64,000 bases of DNA, taken from NCBI GenBank assembly GCA_002914845.1, contig JXTC01000645.1:35329-99328 (forward strand). The letters run 5' to 3'. The notes beneath the pieces are model-generated. The model was given only the letters and a program-made list of their open reading frames with translations. It was not told the origin of the DNA and ran no database searches. Position 1 is the first letter of the stretch. Each line of letters opens with the position of its first letter. Below, one piece after another: positions 1-12,510 of this stretch. The position numbers and the translations under genes are program-made. Origin of the DNA: Trema orientale. Taxonomy: Eukaryota; Streptophyta; Magnoliopsida; Rosales; Cannabaceae.

Positions 1-583
1 CTCCGTTGTATATGTATACTTGATGTAATTGTCATTTTTGTCTGTTAATAGTTGCCGTCGTTTTCTAAAGTTATGATTTACTTGGTGGTGGGTTATTTTC
101 CTATTAATTTCCTTCTTTTCTTGATTTTGTATTTACTTTTCTTAATTTCTTTCAATTTTTAATTGTTGAATACTTTTTTTCTTTTCTTTTCTTTTGATAG
201 TGTTTCACAAGTAATCTTTTTTTTTTTCTTTTCCATTTTTTTCCCAATTCGTGTCGTTTTATGATGGCTGTCATTTCCAGTTAATGACGTTTTATATTCA
301 TGTCGTTGTTCCTATATTTTTGCGTTCGTAATGTGATTGTCGTTTTAAACATACTCTGAAAATTGTCGTTTTATTTGTTGTTGTATTTTAGATTCTTGTC
401 CTTTTCTTAATTTTCCTGCTGTGTAGTCGTTTTCACCGACTATGTTTACATATTATTATTTGTTTGTTTAGCAATTTTGTCTTGGTTTTGTTATCTTGTG
501 TTTCGAGTATTGTCGTTTATGATTGTTGAGGTTAATGTCGTTCTTTAACATCGGTGTCGTTTTTCTTGAATAACACTTTGGTA
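1..583 (+). mobile_element. GTCGTTTT-rich transposon remnant
   Basis: The motif GTCGTTTT or a one-base variant recurs about nine times in the same orientation (near 55, 253, 287, 303, 340, 363, 425, 510, 536 and 556), with spacings of roughly 20 to 190 bases. The last copy reads into TTTTTCTTGAATAACACT, which resembles a damaged right end of a CACTA transposon (usually TTTTTCTTGTAGTG). Short same-strand motifs near an end are typical of CACTA subterminal regions. The left part is cut by the window edge. No coding potential is seen. Assignment to CACTA is inference. Confidence 0.4.
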
Positions 584-1969
584 GCGTCCAGTAATGGCCC
601 TGATGATTTTTATGCCACCCAACCTATCTGATCGGCTCCTCATAATGCACATCTCCATCGATCCTTCGGGTATTAGATTTCCATAATTATCTGATCATCT
701 GAGTTTTAATGAAAAGAATTTTCCCTTTGGTGGGTTAATTTGATCCTTCAAGAACAGAGCGCAAAGCTAAATTAATATTGCAACCATAACATTTTCTACT
801 CTTTCTATCTTAACCTATAACAAAGTCCAAATTAGGCCCCAGGACCATATTGGCTGCAATCTAATAAAAACCCAGATTTGAAATCAAGGATAGGAATTGG
901 AGTTTCCCTATTCCCAATTTCCATCTTTGGAGTGTTGCAACTTTACATTTGAATTTTATTTTTAACAGAAACTGATACAGAGATAGAGTCCTATTATATT
1001 ATTAATGTGGGAGTAGTGGAGGCCGGAGATACTCACATTTTTCAAGTCTCCCTCCAAAATGTGGATCAACGAGATAAGAGAAAAATCTTACCCAGGCCCA
1101 CACCTATACGTGGAGCTATAATTGAAGTGGATATTGGCTACTTGGTAGGAAGGATATAGTACACCAACACCATTTATATATTATCATTTATCAGATTGCG
1201 AATAGTACTACCAGCTAAATGGAATACAGCTATGTTTGCTCCACTAAGGGAGAAGAATATTGGATTGAATTCTATACACAAAACGAAATGCAGAGTTTTG
1301 GGGTCCCAACCCAGCACTCGCCGTGTTATGGCCATCTACTCTAAAAATGGCTCTTCATGAAAAACTTGGGTTATAGGAAACATGTCAGGTGGCCTAGTGG
1401 ACTTCACGCACCACCATGTTTAGCAAATATATCAAAAAGTGAATGAAATAAAGAGGAAATATATATCTTTATGTAGAGGGGAAAACATAATGAAACTGAT
1501 TAATTAAATAATCTTCAAATGAAGGACTAATATTGATCTAATTAAAAAAGATAACCAAAAGCCTTGTCATTTGATAGTCAAATATTTGAGAAAAGCCTCA
1601 AGCTAACTTCTGTAAAGGAATCGGACATTATGAATTTAGGATAGCATTTGCATCCCACATTTCCTATATAAATTAGGTCAAAAGTTCTTTTGCTACTTGT
1701 ACTTCCAAAAAAAAAGACCTGATCTCCATCGTCAAAATCTTTGAAGTACCACATTCAGTTTTTTTTATTATTTTACGTACTAATACTCTTCTCGGCTTTT
1801 TCATTCTTTATGTATTTGTATACGTACTGAGCCATCAAAATTTTAATCCAAGGCACCAAGATTAACATAAGGTTATTTTAGTAGATATAATATGTTAGAG
1901 ATCGTGCATGAATTTATCTATATATATTGGTTTTATTATAATATATGCATATGCTTGTAGTGGTGGTAT

Positions 1970-1972
<3 letters not shown>
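584..1972. other. Intergenic region upstream of the pectinesterase gene
   Basis: No ORF or repeat of note. TATA-like sequences are at about 1664-1672 (CTATATAAA) and 1918-1926, on the strand of the downstream gene. The second lies about 95 bases before the chosen start codon and is the better candidate for a core promoter. Confidence 0.4.

Positions 1973-2011
<39 letters not shown>
1973..2011. repeat. (TC)n microsatellite in the pectinesterase leader
   Basis: About 19 uninterrupted TC units end six bases before the ATG at 2017. The tract would lie in the 5' untranslated leader. CT-rich leaders are common in plant genes. The length of this tract is likely to vary between individuals. Confidence 0.8.
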
Positions 2012-2015
<4 letters not shown>

Positions 2016-2016
2016 T

Positions 2017-2767
2017 ATGGCTTCCAAAATTAATTATTTCCAACTCATTCTCTTCCTTATTCTTCTGGTTGAAGTAGTTGTTGTTGTCCACTCTTCTCCA
2101 ATATGGAGCTCAAAAACAGCTGCTAAAGACTTCGACAATTGGGTATCTTGGAACCTCGAAAATCATCATAAGAAATATTCGAACATATTGGCACAAGAAT
2201 TGATCGGACGACGTGAAAGGAGGTCGGGCGAGGGCGCGGGCTCAGCCAAGGACACCGCGGTGATCAACGCGCTTGATGATGTACTAAGGAGAGCTGAGAT
2301 GAACAAAGTGAATATAAGCGTTAGCCAAGATGGCACCGCTGACTTCAAAACTATCACCGAAGCTCTCAACACCATTCCCCCACGCAACACTAGGAGAGTC
2401 ATCTTGAACATCAAACCTGGTGTTTATAGGTAAATCCATCCATATATATCTATGTATTATTAACCATGCATCAATTTTTAATGGATTAATGTATGCATAA
2501 ATCTGTGTCAATACATATAATATGCAGGGAAAAGATTACCATTCCTAGAAGTTTGCCGTTTATTACGTTCTTTGGCGATAGTGATAATCCCCCCACAATT
2601 ACTGGAAATGACACTGCATCTGCCACTGGAAAAGATGGGAAGCCATTGAGGACGTTTCAGAGTGCAACTGTTGCCGTCGAAGCTAACTATTTCGTGGCCG
2701 TCAACGTCAAATTTGAGGTAAATATAGTAATATACATACATTGTATTTATGCATATATGGGCGTTAC

Positions 2768-2800
<33 letters not shown>

Positions 2801-4395
2801 CACATAAGTACTCCCTATAATTCTATTATATAATATTCAAAGTGGACTTAATTAGCTACCAGCAGATCAGATAAAATACATGTAAAAGACTAGCTAGCTA
2901 GTTACGGTTATTAGGTTGCACATACTCTTGGCAATTTGCCAGTGTCACAGAAGTCACAACACTTTTTCTTTAATCCAAAGAGTACACTTTGTTTTGCTCT
3001 TATATTTTTTATTCATCGCTTAAAATAATGAAATAAAAAAGTGGCCTTACTAAATTTAACATATAAATGTGGACAAGAATTTCAGTTAATTAGTATATAT
3101 TAGCACTCTTTTTGGAGGGGACAAACGTCTGTTTACTGGGCAAAAGCTTCAAAATCAAGGTTGTATATGGTCACGGGTTCCTCAACTGTAAGTGTACTTA
3201 GTTGCACTCACATTTATACTTGGCAACATTTAAAGGCACTCCACGTGACAAGGAGACGAAATGAGTTAATAAAGTACACAATATATAAGGTAGATAATAG
3301 TAATACCAATAAAGCTTCAAAGCCATAGACCCAAAATTCTCCAAATTTATTAGTTGATTGGAGACTTTAATAAAATGTAAAAGCTGGAGGAGAATGTACG
3401 TATTTTAATTGATTGCATTAGTTAACTAATTATTATAAGACACATTAATATTAGTACTAATGCGATAATACATGCAGAACACGGCTCCACATGAGGTCGG
3501 GTCCCGCAAAGGACAAGCCGTGGCGGTGCGCATATCAGGGACCAAGGCTGCGTTCTACAACTGCAGCTTTTATGGAACCCAAGACACTCTATACGATCAC
3601 AAGGGTCTTCACTATTTTAATAATTGCTTCATCCAAGGTTCCGTCGACTTCATTTTTGGCTACGGCAGGTCCTTTTACGAGGTGATGATGATGACCACCT
3701 GATTAATTATACATATATTGCGCAATTAGTTTAATTGGAAATTAGTTATAAATATTGTTACATACATTATTAATTTGCCTTATATATATATATATATGTT
3801 ATCAATTATGTACGTAAAATTTATAGAAGTGCCATTTAAATTCAACGGCGAAGAAGGTGGCGTGGCTAACTGCCCAAAAGCGGAGCAGTTCATCATTGGA
3901 AAGTGGGTTTTCGTTTAAGGATAGTGTGGTAACAGGAAGTGGACACTTATACCTTGGAAGAGCATGGGGTGACTATTCCAGGGTTGTCTTCTCTTACACC
4001 TTCATGGATAACATTGTTCTTCCCCAAGGATGGAGTGATTGGGGTGACCAAAAGAGAGATCTGTAAGTAGTACCACTACTCATTAGTTAATTAATAAGCT
4101 AATATATAGCATATATATAGTTCATATACTAGATTACATTTTCTAATTAGAATTTTTTTTTTAAAAAAAAAAAGAAGACAAATTAATGATGATGATGATG
4201 ATGATGATGATCATGATCATTTTTGTATGTACATGTGTACACAGAAATGTGTATTACGGTGAATACAAGTGCAGCGGACCAGGAGCTAACTTGACAGGAA
4301 GAGTTCAGTGGGCGCGGATGTTGACCGACGAAGAGGCTAAACCCTTCATAGGAACCTACTATGTTGCAGGGGATACTTGGCTTATTGCTCCTTAA
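2017..4395 (+). CDS. Pectin methylesterase (pectinesterase, no PMEI pro-region)
   Basis: Five exons with GT-AG borders: 2017-2429, 2528-2717, 3478-3681, 3827-4062, 4245-4395, giving 397 residues. The product would remove methyl esters from cell-wall homogalacturonan. An N-terminal hydrophobic stretch (about residues 8-25) fits a signal peptide. The catalytic core is intact: GTQDTLY with Asp237, DFIFG with the nucleophile Asp258, and LGRAW with Arg314. There is no PMEI-type inhibitor domain; the short region before the enzyme domain resembles the Arabidopsis PME53/PME68-type group. The start at 2017 was preferred to the in-frame ATG at 1945 because the latter would translate the TC microsatellite into a Ser-Leu repeat ahead of the signal peptide. 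Family is certain; the exact orthologue is not. Codon phases join cleanly at every intron. Confidence 0.93.
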
Positions 4396-4695
4396 TTACT
4401 CAACCGCGGATTTAAGCTTCAATATTAATTGTTTCCTATTACATTATATTATATGCAATGTAACACTTGGCAGTACAATATTGTATTTGTACATCGTCGG
4501 ACAAAATTTGTTACGCGTACCAAAAGGCCATTTGTGTTCAATAATGCTTGTAACATCCCATGAAACTTATCTAGCTACCCATAAATTAATTTCCACTAAA
4601 TTAAATTAAATGTATGATCATCCTTATCACTCTTGTTTATTCATAAACAACTGATATTCAACTAAGTTTAAAAATAATAAAAAATAAAAAAAGAA

Positions 4696-4860
4696 TAATA
4701 CTATAGGACCATATATGGTACTAGCACCATATGATGTGTTAATTTATGACTAGCTAATTATAATTTGACTCCAAGCTGATGAAGTTCATGTGGGACCTAA
4801 TTTATTAATTAAAACTATCTAGTGATATACTGATATGTCATAGTGGTGCTGAGCACTTCT
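4696..4860 (+). mobile_element. MITE, family A (degenerate copy 1)
   Basis: The segment starts AATAATACTATAGGACC, carries CTAATTATAATTTGA and GTGGGACCTAATTTATTAATT in the middle, and ends with GTCATAGTGGTGCTGAGCAC. It aligns along its whole length with 39486-39662 and, reversed, with 61931-62090. The right terminal repeat is truncated. It is 300 bases after the pectinesterase stop codon. Confidence 0.6.
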
Positions 4861-4979
4861 TAAAAAAAATCTCCACACACATAGGACAGATGACATGTCT
4901 GATGCCAAAAACATGTTGTTCTGTAATAAATGACACGTCTTTTATAATTTAAAAAAAAAAGAACTTGCTACAATTTTAA

Positions 4980-5870
4980 TTTAAATGACATGAAGTTTGT
5001 CTTTTTCTAATAATCACTACACGTTCTACATTAGTTAATTACTTTACTGTCGTTTGTCAAATTGTCAATTTATGTGTCCAATTGTCGTTTGACTGAGAAA
5101 TCTTTTTTTTCTAGTTAGAATACGACATTCTGATGTTTGCTATAAAAGGGATCGTTTATTCTTTGAGAATTTCAAGTCCCCGATAAAACGATGTGTAGAG
5201 AGTATCATGTCTTTATGAAAACTACACGTCGCTCATTGTCTATAAAAACGACATATTGTTTTTGTCAAAACTCCTATCTTTTAAGTTTTATTTTAGAAAT
5301 GAATTGCCCTTTATATAATTAGGCATGAAAGTTTCTTTTAAAATATGTTGTCCTTTAACTAAAAGCGATACTATGTTTGTCATTTGAGTACCAAAACTGC
5401 ACAGCGTTCGTCGTTTACCGTTTACTGTCATTTATAATAATATCCAAAAAAAAAAAAAAAAAAAGAGAGAGAGAGAAAGAAAAAAACCCTTGTATAGCAT
5501 ACTTTGTATTGTAAAACACCACATGGCGCCGACAGAAGCTTCACGTAGCCTTGATTACCAAATAGATGTAGTTTCTTTTTTAAAAATGTGCAATTGTTTA
5601 AGCTAAAACAGCATGTAAATTGTCGTTTGTACACCAATCATTTTCACTTAAAGTCTACTGTCGTTTACTAGAAAACAAAATATCATTTTTTTTTCTCCTT
5701 TTTGAGAAAGGAAACAACATATCATTGACTCCTTTCAAAATTCTTTTCGTTTTAAACAAATTGAAAATGAGAAGAACATCGTTAGAACTCCTGATTTTTG
5801 CTAGCTGCATCTAAACACATGTCGTTCGTGTTCAAAAAGTATGCTGCACGTACGACACAAAAATTAGGGT
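4980..5870 (+). mobile_element. Second GTCGTTT-rich tract, transposon remnant
   Basis: GTCGTTT or close variants occur near 5050, 5083, 5150, 5408, 5622, 5660 and 5820, again mostly on the plus strand. The look is the same as at 1-583, so the pectinesterase gene is flanked by two such tracts in direct orientation. A poly-A tract is at 5446-5463. No ORF is convincing. It may be one decayed CACTA-like element or two. Confidence 0.35.
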
Positions 5871-6356
5871 GCTGCAATGGAAAAGATGCTCGATATTAAC
5901 CTCGAATTTAAATACATGCGCCCAATATTATAGTCGTAATATGTTATAAATAGATACGAAATAAAGAATTATAGAAATATATCAAGCTCAATTTGATTCA
6001 TCCAGGGAAAAAAAGATAGGTCATATATTAGATCTATTTATATTCCTTACCTTGTCACAAATTGGTCTGTCCTAATTTGGATATATATATATATACACAC
6101 ACATATATATATAACGCAGACACAGTAGTTACCAATTTAATAATTGATATGAGTAATTAAGACGGTTTCCAGTACAAATTGGGAGGCATTATTAGCATCA
6201 AATACAGATGAATAATAATCTGAATTAAATAAAATGTGCTTACATAGATGAAGAAAGTTACATATATGACATTTGAAATTGTGATAAGAGGTTAAGATGA
6301 ACAAACTAGTAGTAGTAGTAGTAGTAGAATAGTAGATATGATATATGCATATAATT
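5871..6356. other. Intergenic, nothing recognised
   Basis: AT-rich sequence with short TA runs around 6082-6113 and a TAG triplet repeat at 6309-6328. No gene, RNA or transposon end is recognised. Confidence 0.5.
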
Positions 6357-6632
6357 TTAGGACCAAAGGCAAGAGTAGTCAGCTATTTTCCAGTTGTAAA
6401 TTTGAAAATCGTCCAGCTGGCTTCGAATTCCCGAAACATAATCATCGGCGGAGATGAGTATGGCCTCCCCATTATGAGGATTAGTACTACAGCTGTAATT
6501 GGAGTAGTAGTAGTAGTAGTGACCCTCGGCCTTTGTACTTGACGTGATCTGATCATCACTTTGCCAACCCTCATCATTATCACCATGGAGTCTCATTAGA
6601 ACAGCCCCCAAAAACAACACAAGCGAAGCCAT
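6357..6632 (-). CDS. Possible small secreted protein, unrecognised
   Basis: A 91-residue frame from an ATG at 6632 begins MASLVLFLGAVLMRL, which looks like a short signal peptide, and ends IADYSCLWS. It contains a run of five Tyr encoded by the triplet repeat near 6503-6519. Base composition is less AT-rich than the surroundings, and TATA-like sequence lies about 60-90 bases upstream on the same strand. No family is recognised, and two other frames are also open over part of it. It could be a genuine peptide gene, an exon fragment or chance. Confidence 0.25.
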   Translation of the reverse strand: MASLVLFLGAVLMRLHGDNDEGWQSDDQITSSTKAEGHYYYYYSNYSCSTNPHNGEAILISADDYVSGIRSQLDDFQIYNWKIADYSCLWS

Positions 6633-6639
6633 ATGCATA

Positions 6640-8574
6640 TGCGTGCGCTTCCTAGAGCGCTAGCTAGCCTAGATTCAAATCAAGGAGATATTCATTTATA
6701 CATATTCATATGTATATATGTATTTGATTTTGAATGGTTGACATTATTTTTTGGTTCAAATTCAGTTTGTTAATTTTTGTGAGAGTATATAGTTGGAAAT
6801 TTAGAGAAGTAGATGCTTCATGCAAAACAATTTTGGTCACAAGAAACATGTATAGTTTGTATGTTAAAGTCATGTATAGCAATGCTACTTATGTATAGTA
6901 TATCACGCAATTCTTGCCATGTAATTTACTTCTCCAGGGCACTGGAGTTGGCTATCAGCCATTTCATTGTCACTGCATGAGTCAATAAGTTCGTTAAACA
7001 ACCTTTTTTATATGAGGGAGTGAATCAATTAACAAGATCAGCCACGGAGACCATTTCAATATTGCTTTTGCAAAATTTGTAGATCATGAGTAGTTTATTC
7101 AACTTTCAAATTAGACGGCGTACGACATCATGAGTGATAATGGTATTATATTTTCTAATTAATGTGACGCAGGTTTCTACTCTTCTTTTTTTTTTTCCCC
7201 AAATAATAACACTATTAGTAATAATTTTTCAAAAAAAAAAAAAAAAATCTAAGAAGGCATTGTCGTGATCCTGTGCGTGCGTGCATACATACAGTACTAC
7301 TGTACTTGTAGAATGCCCTGAAAAGGTGTGAATAATATTCTCTCATTTATTGAAGTTCACCATCATGATAATGTTGATTATAAGATCACCATGACAGCTA
7401 CATATATGTATTTGAAACAGACATGCATTAATGTGGGGTTTCAGACTTTTTACCAAGCAATAAATGGATTAACTATTCAAACTCAATTAATTAATATTTA
7501 CCCAATTATCAGAAGTAAGTTCATGACTAGAATATTTGACATTGCCTAAAGTTGGCATAACCTTGTTTTCGGGTTATTGTCATGATTTTCACACCTAACA
7601 AGAGTTATTCAAAATTTGCTGCACCTAACACATTAATAAAAACTCTATGTTTGATAGGACAACCGTGACTTTTATCTTGTTTTCCGTATGGTCTGGTGAG
7701 GTTGAATTCGCACAAATAATCCACATTTATCTCTACTTTTAAGTAAGGGTGATCTGCTTTCAAAAAAAAGTAAGGGTGATCTTTAAATGACTTTCCTTAT
7801 ATATACATTGCTATTACTATTTCCAAACAGTGTTTGGTAAAAAACCAAGGTGGAATATCTATATTTTAGAGCATAGCTAAAATGTACTTATAATTCGTCT
7901 GCGTCAAGTGGACCTGAAATAGTGATACAAGACTGGACAAACGATCGTGACACTGCACCAATTCAATGATATGGACCTCTTCATAGAGCTGAGTCGTTGG
8001 TACAATGTAATTTTCTTAGCTATATTTATATACCTAATTGAACCGATAGCCAAGGGGCCCAACACGTGCCTTGCAGGAGAACAGAAAGTACTACTTAATT
8101 GACACAATGTTATTGATGACATGCAATATTAACATAATGAATATGTCATGTTTTTATAAGTTGAATACATCTGAGCTCGAGAAATTATGGAAATATAATG
8201 GCCGGCCTAGTGCCCGAGTCTGTTTGAGTATCACCAAATAATTTTTGATCGACTTTATAAGAAAATATACTATAGTATTACAATTAATATTTTCCACCCA
8301 GTACATATCATTTCTCGTACATACATACAACTAATTAACCATATTCTAAACTTACAAATACGTACCTTTTCCTTTTCCTACTTAATTAAAACTCTACATT
8401 AATACTATAATTACCAACCAACAACCTACGTAAAAAAAAAAAAAAAAGCCTCTGAAACAAAAAATATCGTCCCCAGATTGAGAGGCAATCATGGACTTTT
8501 CAACATGTGGCCTATATACAATTACGTAAGTAATTGCTCCTCCCTACGTACAATGCAATTATGAATGATGATTA
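6640..8574. other. Intergenic, nothing recognised
   Basis: Nearly 2 kb between the small ORF and the gibberellin oxidase stop. It has a poly-T and poly-A pair near 7185-7245 and a small local duplication (AAGTAAGGGTGATCT twice, 7741-7783). The 3' untranslated region of the GA 2-oxidase probably takes up the last few hundred bases. Confidence 0.5.
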
Positions 8575-11500
8575 TTAATTTTCATGAAGTACTAGTAGTC
8601 CAGGAGTACTTGAAGGTAATATATCCGCATTATTAATCTTGAAAAGATTAAGACGAGAATCTCCAAGGCGGAGAGAGTATGCAGCTTTCTTGTATTGGGC
8701 CCAAGTAAAGGGCTTGTATTGATTGGGCTTCTCCGCCGAGACCAACTCAGGAAGTGGAGAGATCCATGCATTTAGTGGTGGTGCCCCAAAGTACACCATT
8801 GACATTCTTGGTTTTACTGTGTTCGCTAGTGCTCTATGTCTCACACTCCTAAGCCTCCCATTCGTCAAAGCCTTCAATTTTTCAAAAATATAAAATCATC
8901 AATTTTTTTAAATATAATAATTTTTTTAATGGAATTTTAATATTAAAAAAAATTTAGACATTTCTTCATGCATATATATTTCTCACTTTATTTATGGAAA
9001 AAGGTAACCTATTTAGAGTTATGATTCAACTTTTTTAATTACGACAATAATAACAAAGATGATGATGAAACATGCGAATTGCTAAACATATAAAAACCAC
9101 GTTCAACTGATTACCTGTAATGCATCACCAACGAACACATAGAAGTTATTGGGATCCGGAGGAACAGGGACCCACAAGCCATTATCATGCAAAGAGATCT
9201 GAAGGCCTGCCACGTCATTGGATCTTAAGATGGTCAAGATCTGAGGGTCAGAATGCTCTCCAAAGCCAACAGGATTACTCGCACCTGTTGGATACTGATG
9301 AAGCTGCTTGAAAGATGGGTCCCGCTCCTTAACAGGTGGATAGTGATTGAGCCTGAGGAGTGAATCACTTTGGACGTCTCTGATTAGCCTACTAAAGCTG
9401 AACTTATCCGAGATCCATAGACCCTCTCCTACTAGATCAAGAATCTCACAAGTCAATTCCCTTACTGCTTCTATGTAATCATTCACCACACAGCTGAAAA
9501 AAAATAATAATAATAAACCATCAATTACTAATAAGTGCCCTTGATAGTAGATACTACTATAAATGTACACATTTATGAAAAGAAATATAACCTTCATTAA
9601 TTAACTAAAGTTAAACGCTATTACTTTTCTTGTTTCTCCCGAGTTTTATTATATAAAATAAACAGATGCTTTACTTTTCGTGATTTGAATTCGAGGTAAT
9701 TGATTTCTAGTATAATGTGACATTTTTCATGTCGTACGTCACTGCTTATGAAATATTATCAAAGGTTAATTTTCTAACACAATGGCATGGTCACTTACTA
9801 GCTAATTTATCTTCATGCACGGAAAGTGGGAGTCATTCAGTTCAAAATGGGGTCCAATTCTACTTCAGAATATCTATCTACTGTACATAATTAATTTCTC
9901 TTTTCATTTTTATTTTTTTTTCCATAACAGTTTATGGGTTTTGACTGTGTCAACTCATGCAAGATCCGAGCGGTCTTGTCGATAACATTAATGTTCCACT
10001 TCGCATCACATATTACAATTACTAGATCATATATATAGAATATATCTGACCCCATGCAATAAATGAATCCCACTTTCGTCAGAACATAAAAAGTTAACGA
10101 TTTGAAAGAGGAATAAAGAGGAAAAAATCTACACAGATATAATTGAATGGAAAAGGCGAAAAAAAAGAAAAAAAAAAAGCGTAATAAATTTTAGTATTTT
10201 AACTCTTTTGAGAAGCGTAAGCCCTAAAACCTAAAGGGAATAAGTCTCAAATTATTGAAAGTAAGCATGACATGCATATTGTAACTTATTTACTTATAGT
10301 TAGTGGTTGACAATAAAAGGGCAATTAAAGTAGTAGTAGTACTCTTTCTCTCCTCTTCCCCATTATGACTTTTGTGTGTTATTATGTGAAACAAAAGAAT
10401 TGGCAGGCCATCCGGGGCTAGCTCAAACTCATCTAATAGGGTTGCACGTGTTACTATTTGAACCCCAAATTAGAAACTTATCACTTATCAACTTACCTTT
10501 TTCTTCTTTTTCATTTTCATTTACATTTTTTTTCCCTAAAATATGAATGACAATAATTTAGAGCGGTCTAGCTCAATGGCTTTGATAAGGTGGTGGAATT
10601 GAACCTCAAAAATAGAAAGAGTGTGCATGAAGGTCAAAAGGTCATGGAGCCCTTGAACAAGTCATGAAAGAGTGCCGTGCAACTAATTCAAAGGTCCACA
10701 ATTGTTTATATCACGTAGCAGCTTATATCAAATATGAAATGAAAACACTAACACAAATTGAATATTGTTTATTGAATAAAGAACGATGACCGACATAAGG
10801 TAGACCATAGAACTTTAGAATCCTCGTCAGTTTATTAAACTACTTTCCTATAGCTACGTTTATTTGTTTATTCTATTTGTATTTCATAAAGGAAAGATGT
10901 CATTTTCTAGGATACCAATTAGTATTAAATATAAAATATTAAACAATGATTTCCACCAATTATTTTTCCAAAATTTATTAATCTTTTTCTATATCGGATA
11001 CCAAGCACTAGCGCTGACGAATCTTTAATTTCCCACCGATTTAAAATACATACAAAATTAATTCCTCCCTTTTTAGATAAAGTCTCATTAATACCCAAGT
11101 CTTTTACTTTGTACACCACGTCCAAGTCTTACTATAACGAGCAATATTAAACAACTGAAAAAACCAAAACAAGAAAAAACTAAAAATAATCAAACACGCC
11201 ACAAAGTACGGATGAACCTATAGTAGTCTACACCATGTGCTAATATTATAACATAAAAAATAATAAAATCAAAGAGTGAACGAGATGAAGAACAAGGGAA
11301 CACAAATATACTATCACATAGAACTTAATAGTACCTGAATTTTGTTGGGTCATTGGAGATGGATTTGGATCTGTCAGAAATGGCGAGAGGATTAGTATGA
11401 AGGAGTAGGTACTCGAGCTCGCCTATGTCGCCATTTGGGCCAATGTTTTTGCTGCCATACCCGAAAGGACTAGCCGGTCCGGCTTGTCTTTTCTCGGCGG

Positions 11501-11708
11501 CTGGCTTGGCGAAAAAGCAATTCCCTTCCTCTTCCAATCTAGAAATGACTTGTTTGGACACACCATGATTGACCACCTTGAAGATACCATATTCCTCACA
11601 TGCTCTGACTATCGATTCCGGAAGCACTGACTCGTCGCTTGACATGTCAATGGTCGGAATCCCAACCGCCCTTGTTTTCTTGGTCCGTACTACTGGTGGA
11701 ACTCCCAT
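8575..11708 (-). CDS. GA2OX: Gibberellin 2-beta-dioxygenase (C19-GA 2-oxidase)
   Basis: Three exons on the minus strand, in order 11708-11335, 9493-9115 and 8871-8575, encode 349 residues. The enzyme is an Fe(II)/2-oxoglutarate dioxygenase that 2-beta-hydroxylates and so inactivates C19 gibberellins such as GA1 and GA4. Iron ligands are His205 and Asp207 (GFGEHSDPQ) and His263 (SVRHRALAN); the 2-oxoglutarate pair is Arg273-x-Ser275. NHYPP (174-178) and [17 protein letters not shown] (223-239) are typical of the C19-specific group, and the phase pattern of two introns matches plant GA2ox genes. Intron 1 is long (1841 bases). A TATA box lies about 125 bases upstream of the ATG. Which GA2OX number it corresponds to cannot be decided here. 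Confidence 0.95.
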
Positions 11709-12510
11709 TCTGTCAATTGAGAAAGAAAGTGAATAGTATCAACAAGAATGAAGAAAAGAAGAGAACTTGAGTTTGGAGACTTTGGAGTTAGGAGGCAATA
11801 TTGGACATGGTTATGGCCTAGGCGGTGCTATTATATATATAAGAGACACAAAGTTGGAGAGAGAAAGAAAAAAAGTACAATTATTATTTTTCATGCTAAG
11901 GTATAGCGGGAAGAAAGGAGGGGGGGGACCAAAAACAAGAGTATTGCAAGTTTAGGAGACGTGAGACGTGGACCTCGTATGTGGCACAAAGTCACTTCAA
12001 TAAAAGGACATACCAAAAAAAAAAAAATTTTTTTTCTTCCGTAAAAAAAAAATATATATTTTTCCCAATGAAAAGTGAGAAAAGAAGAGATATTTTTTTT
12101 TATAAGTAATTCATATCTCACGCTCTTGTTTTGGCGAGTGGGAGAGAGAGAGAGAGACAAATGCACGAATGGGAACTAGGAAGGTTTGATTTGTTTCGTT
12201 AATTGTAAATATATAATATAATATATATAGTTTTTACATTTTGGTCAAACCGAAGAGAAGGTTGAAAGTTGAAAGTTGAAAGCTGAAAGCTGAGAAGCGA
12301 GAATTACAGAGAGGGGTTAACTGGTAAGAGAGAGTTAGGGTGGGAGGGGGGGCCAGGCTGGTAGCGGCTGTTTGTCCCCTTTGGATTGGATTTTGTTACC
12401 AAAAGCCTTTTTAAAAGCGTGGGCCGTATGATCAAAATATTCGTTCCACCGTTTACCCAATTTCACTTTACGCGTATGTTGACTCTTTCAGCTTTGACTC
12501 CACACACGTG
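11709..12510 (-). promoter_or_regulatory. GA 2-oxidase promoter region
   Basis: Reading on the minus strand, TATATATAA occupies about 11831-11841, roughly 125 bases before the start codon. Further upstream are a GA-rich tract (12142-12157) and a cluster of GAAAGTTGAAAG repeats (12262-12295). A G-box core CACGTG is at 12505-12510, about 0.8 kb from the ATG. The regulatory meaning of these motifs is inference. Confidence 0.4.

Noticed and set aside
1640..1680. snRNA-type promoter (CCCACAT element and TATA)
   Set aside because: The two motifs are about 10 bases apart, far closer than plant snRNA promoters require, and no snRNA follows.
1945..2016. Upstream in-frame ATG that would lengthen the pectinesterase by 24 residues
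   Set aside because: The added part is a Ser-Leu repeat encoded by the TC microsatellite and would place a non-conserved stretch before the signal peptide. The ATG at 2017 is a better start.
10561..10620. tRNA-like A box and B box in the GA 2-oxidase intron
   Set aside because: The A-box-like TAGCTCAATGGC is on the plus strand but the B-box-like sequence is on the other strand, so it is not a promoter pair.
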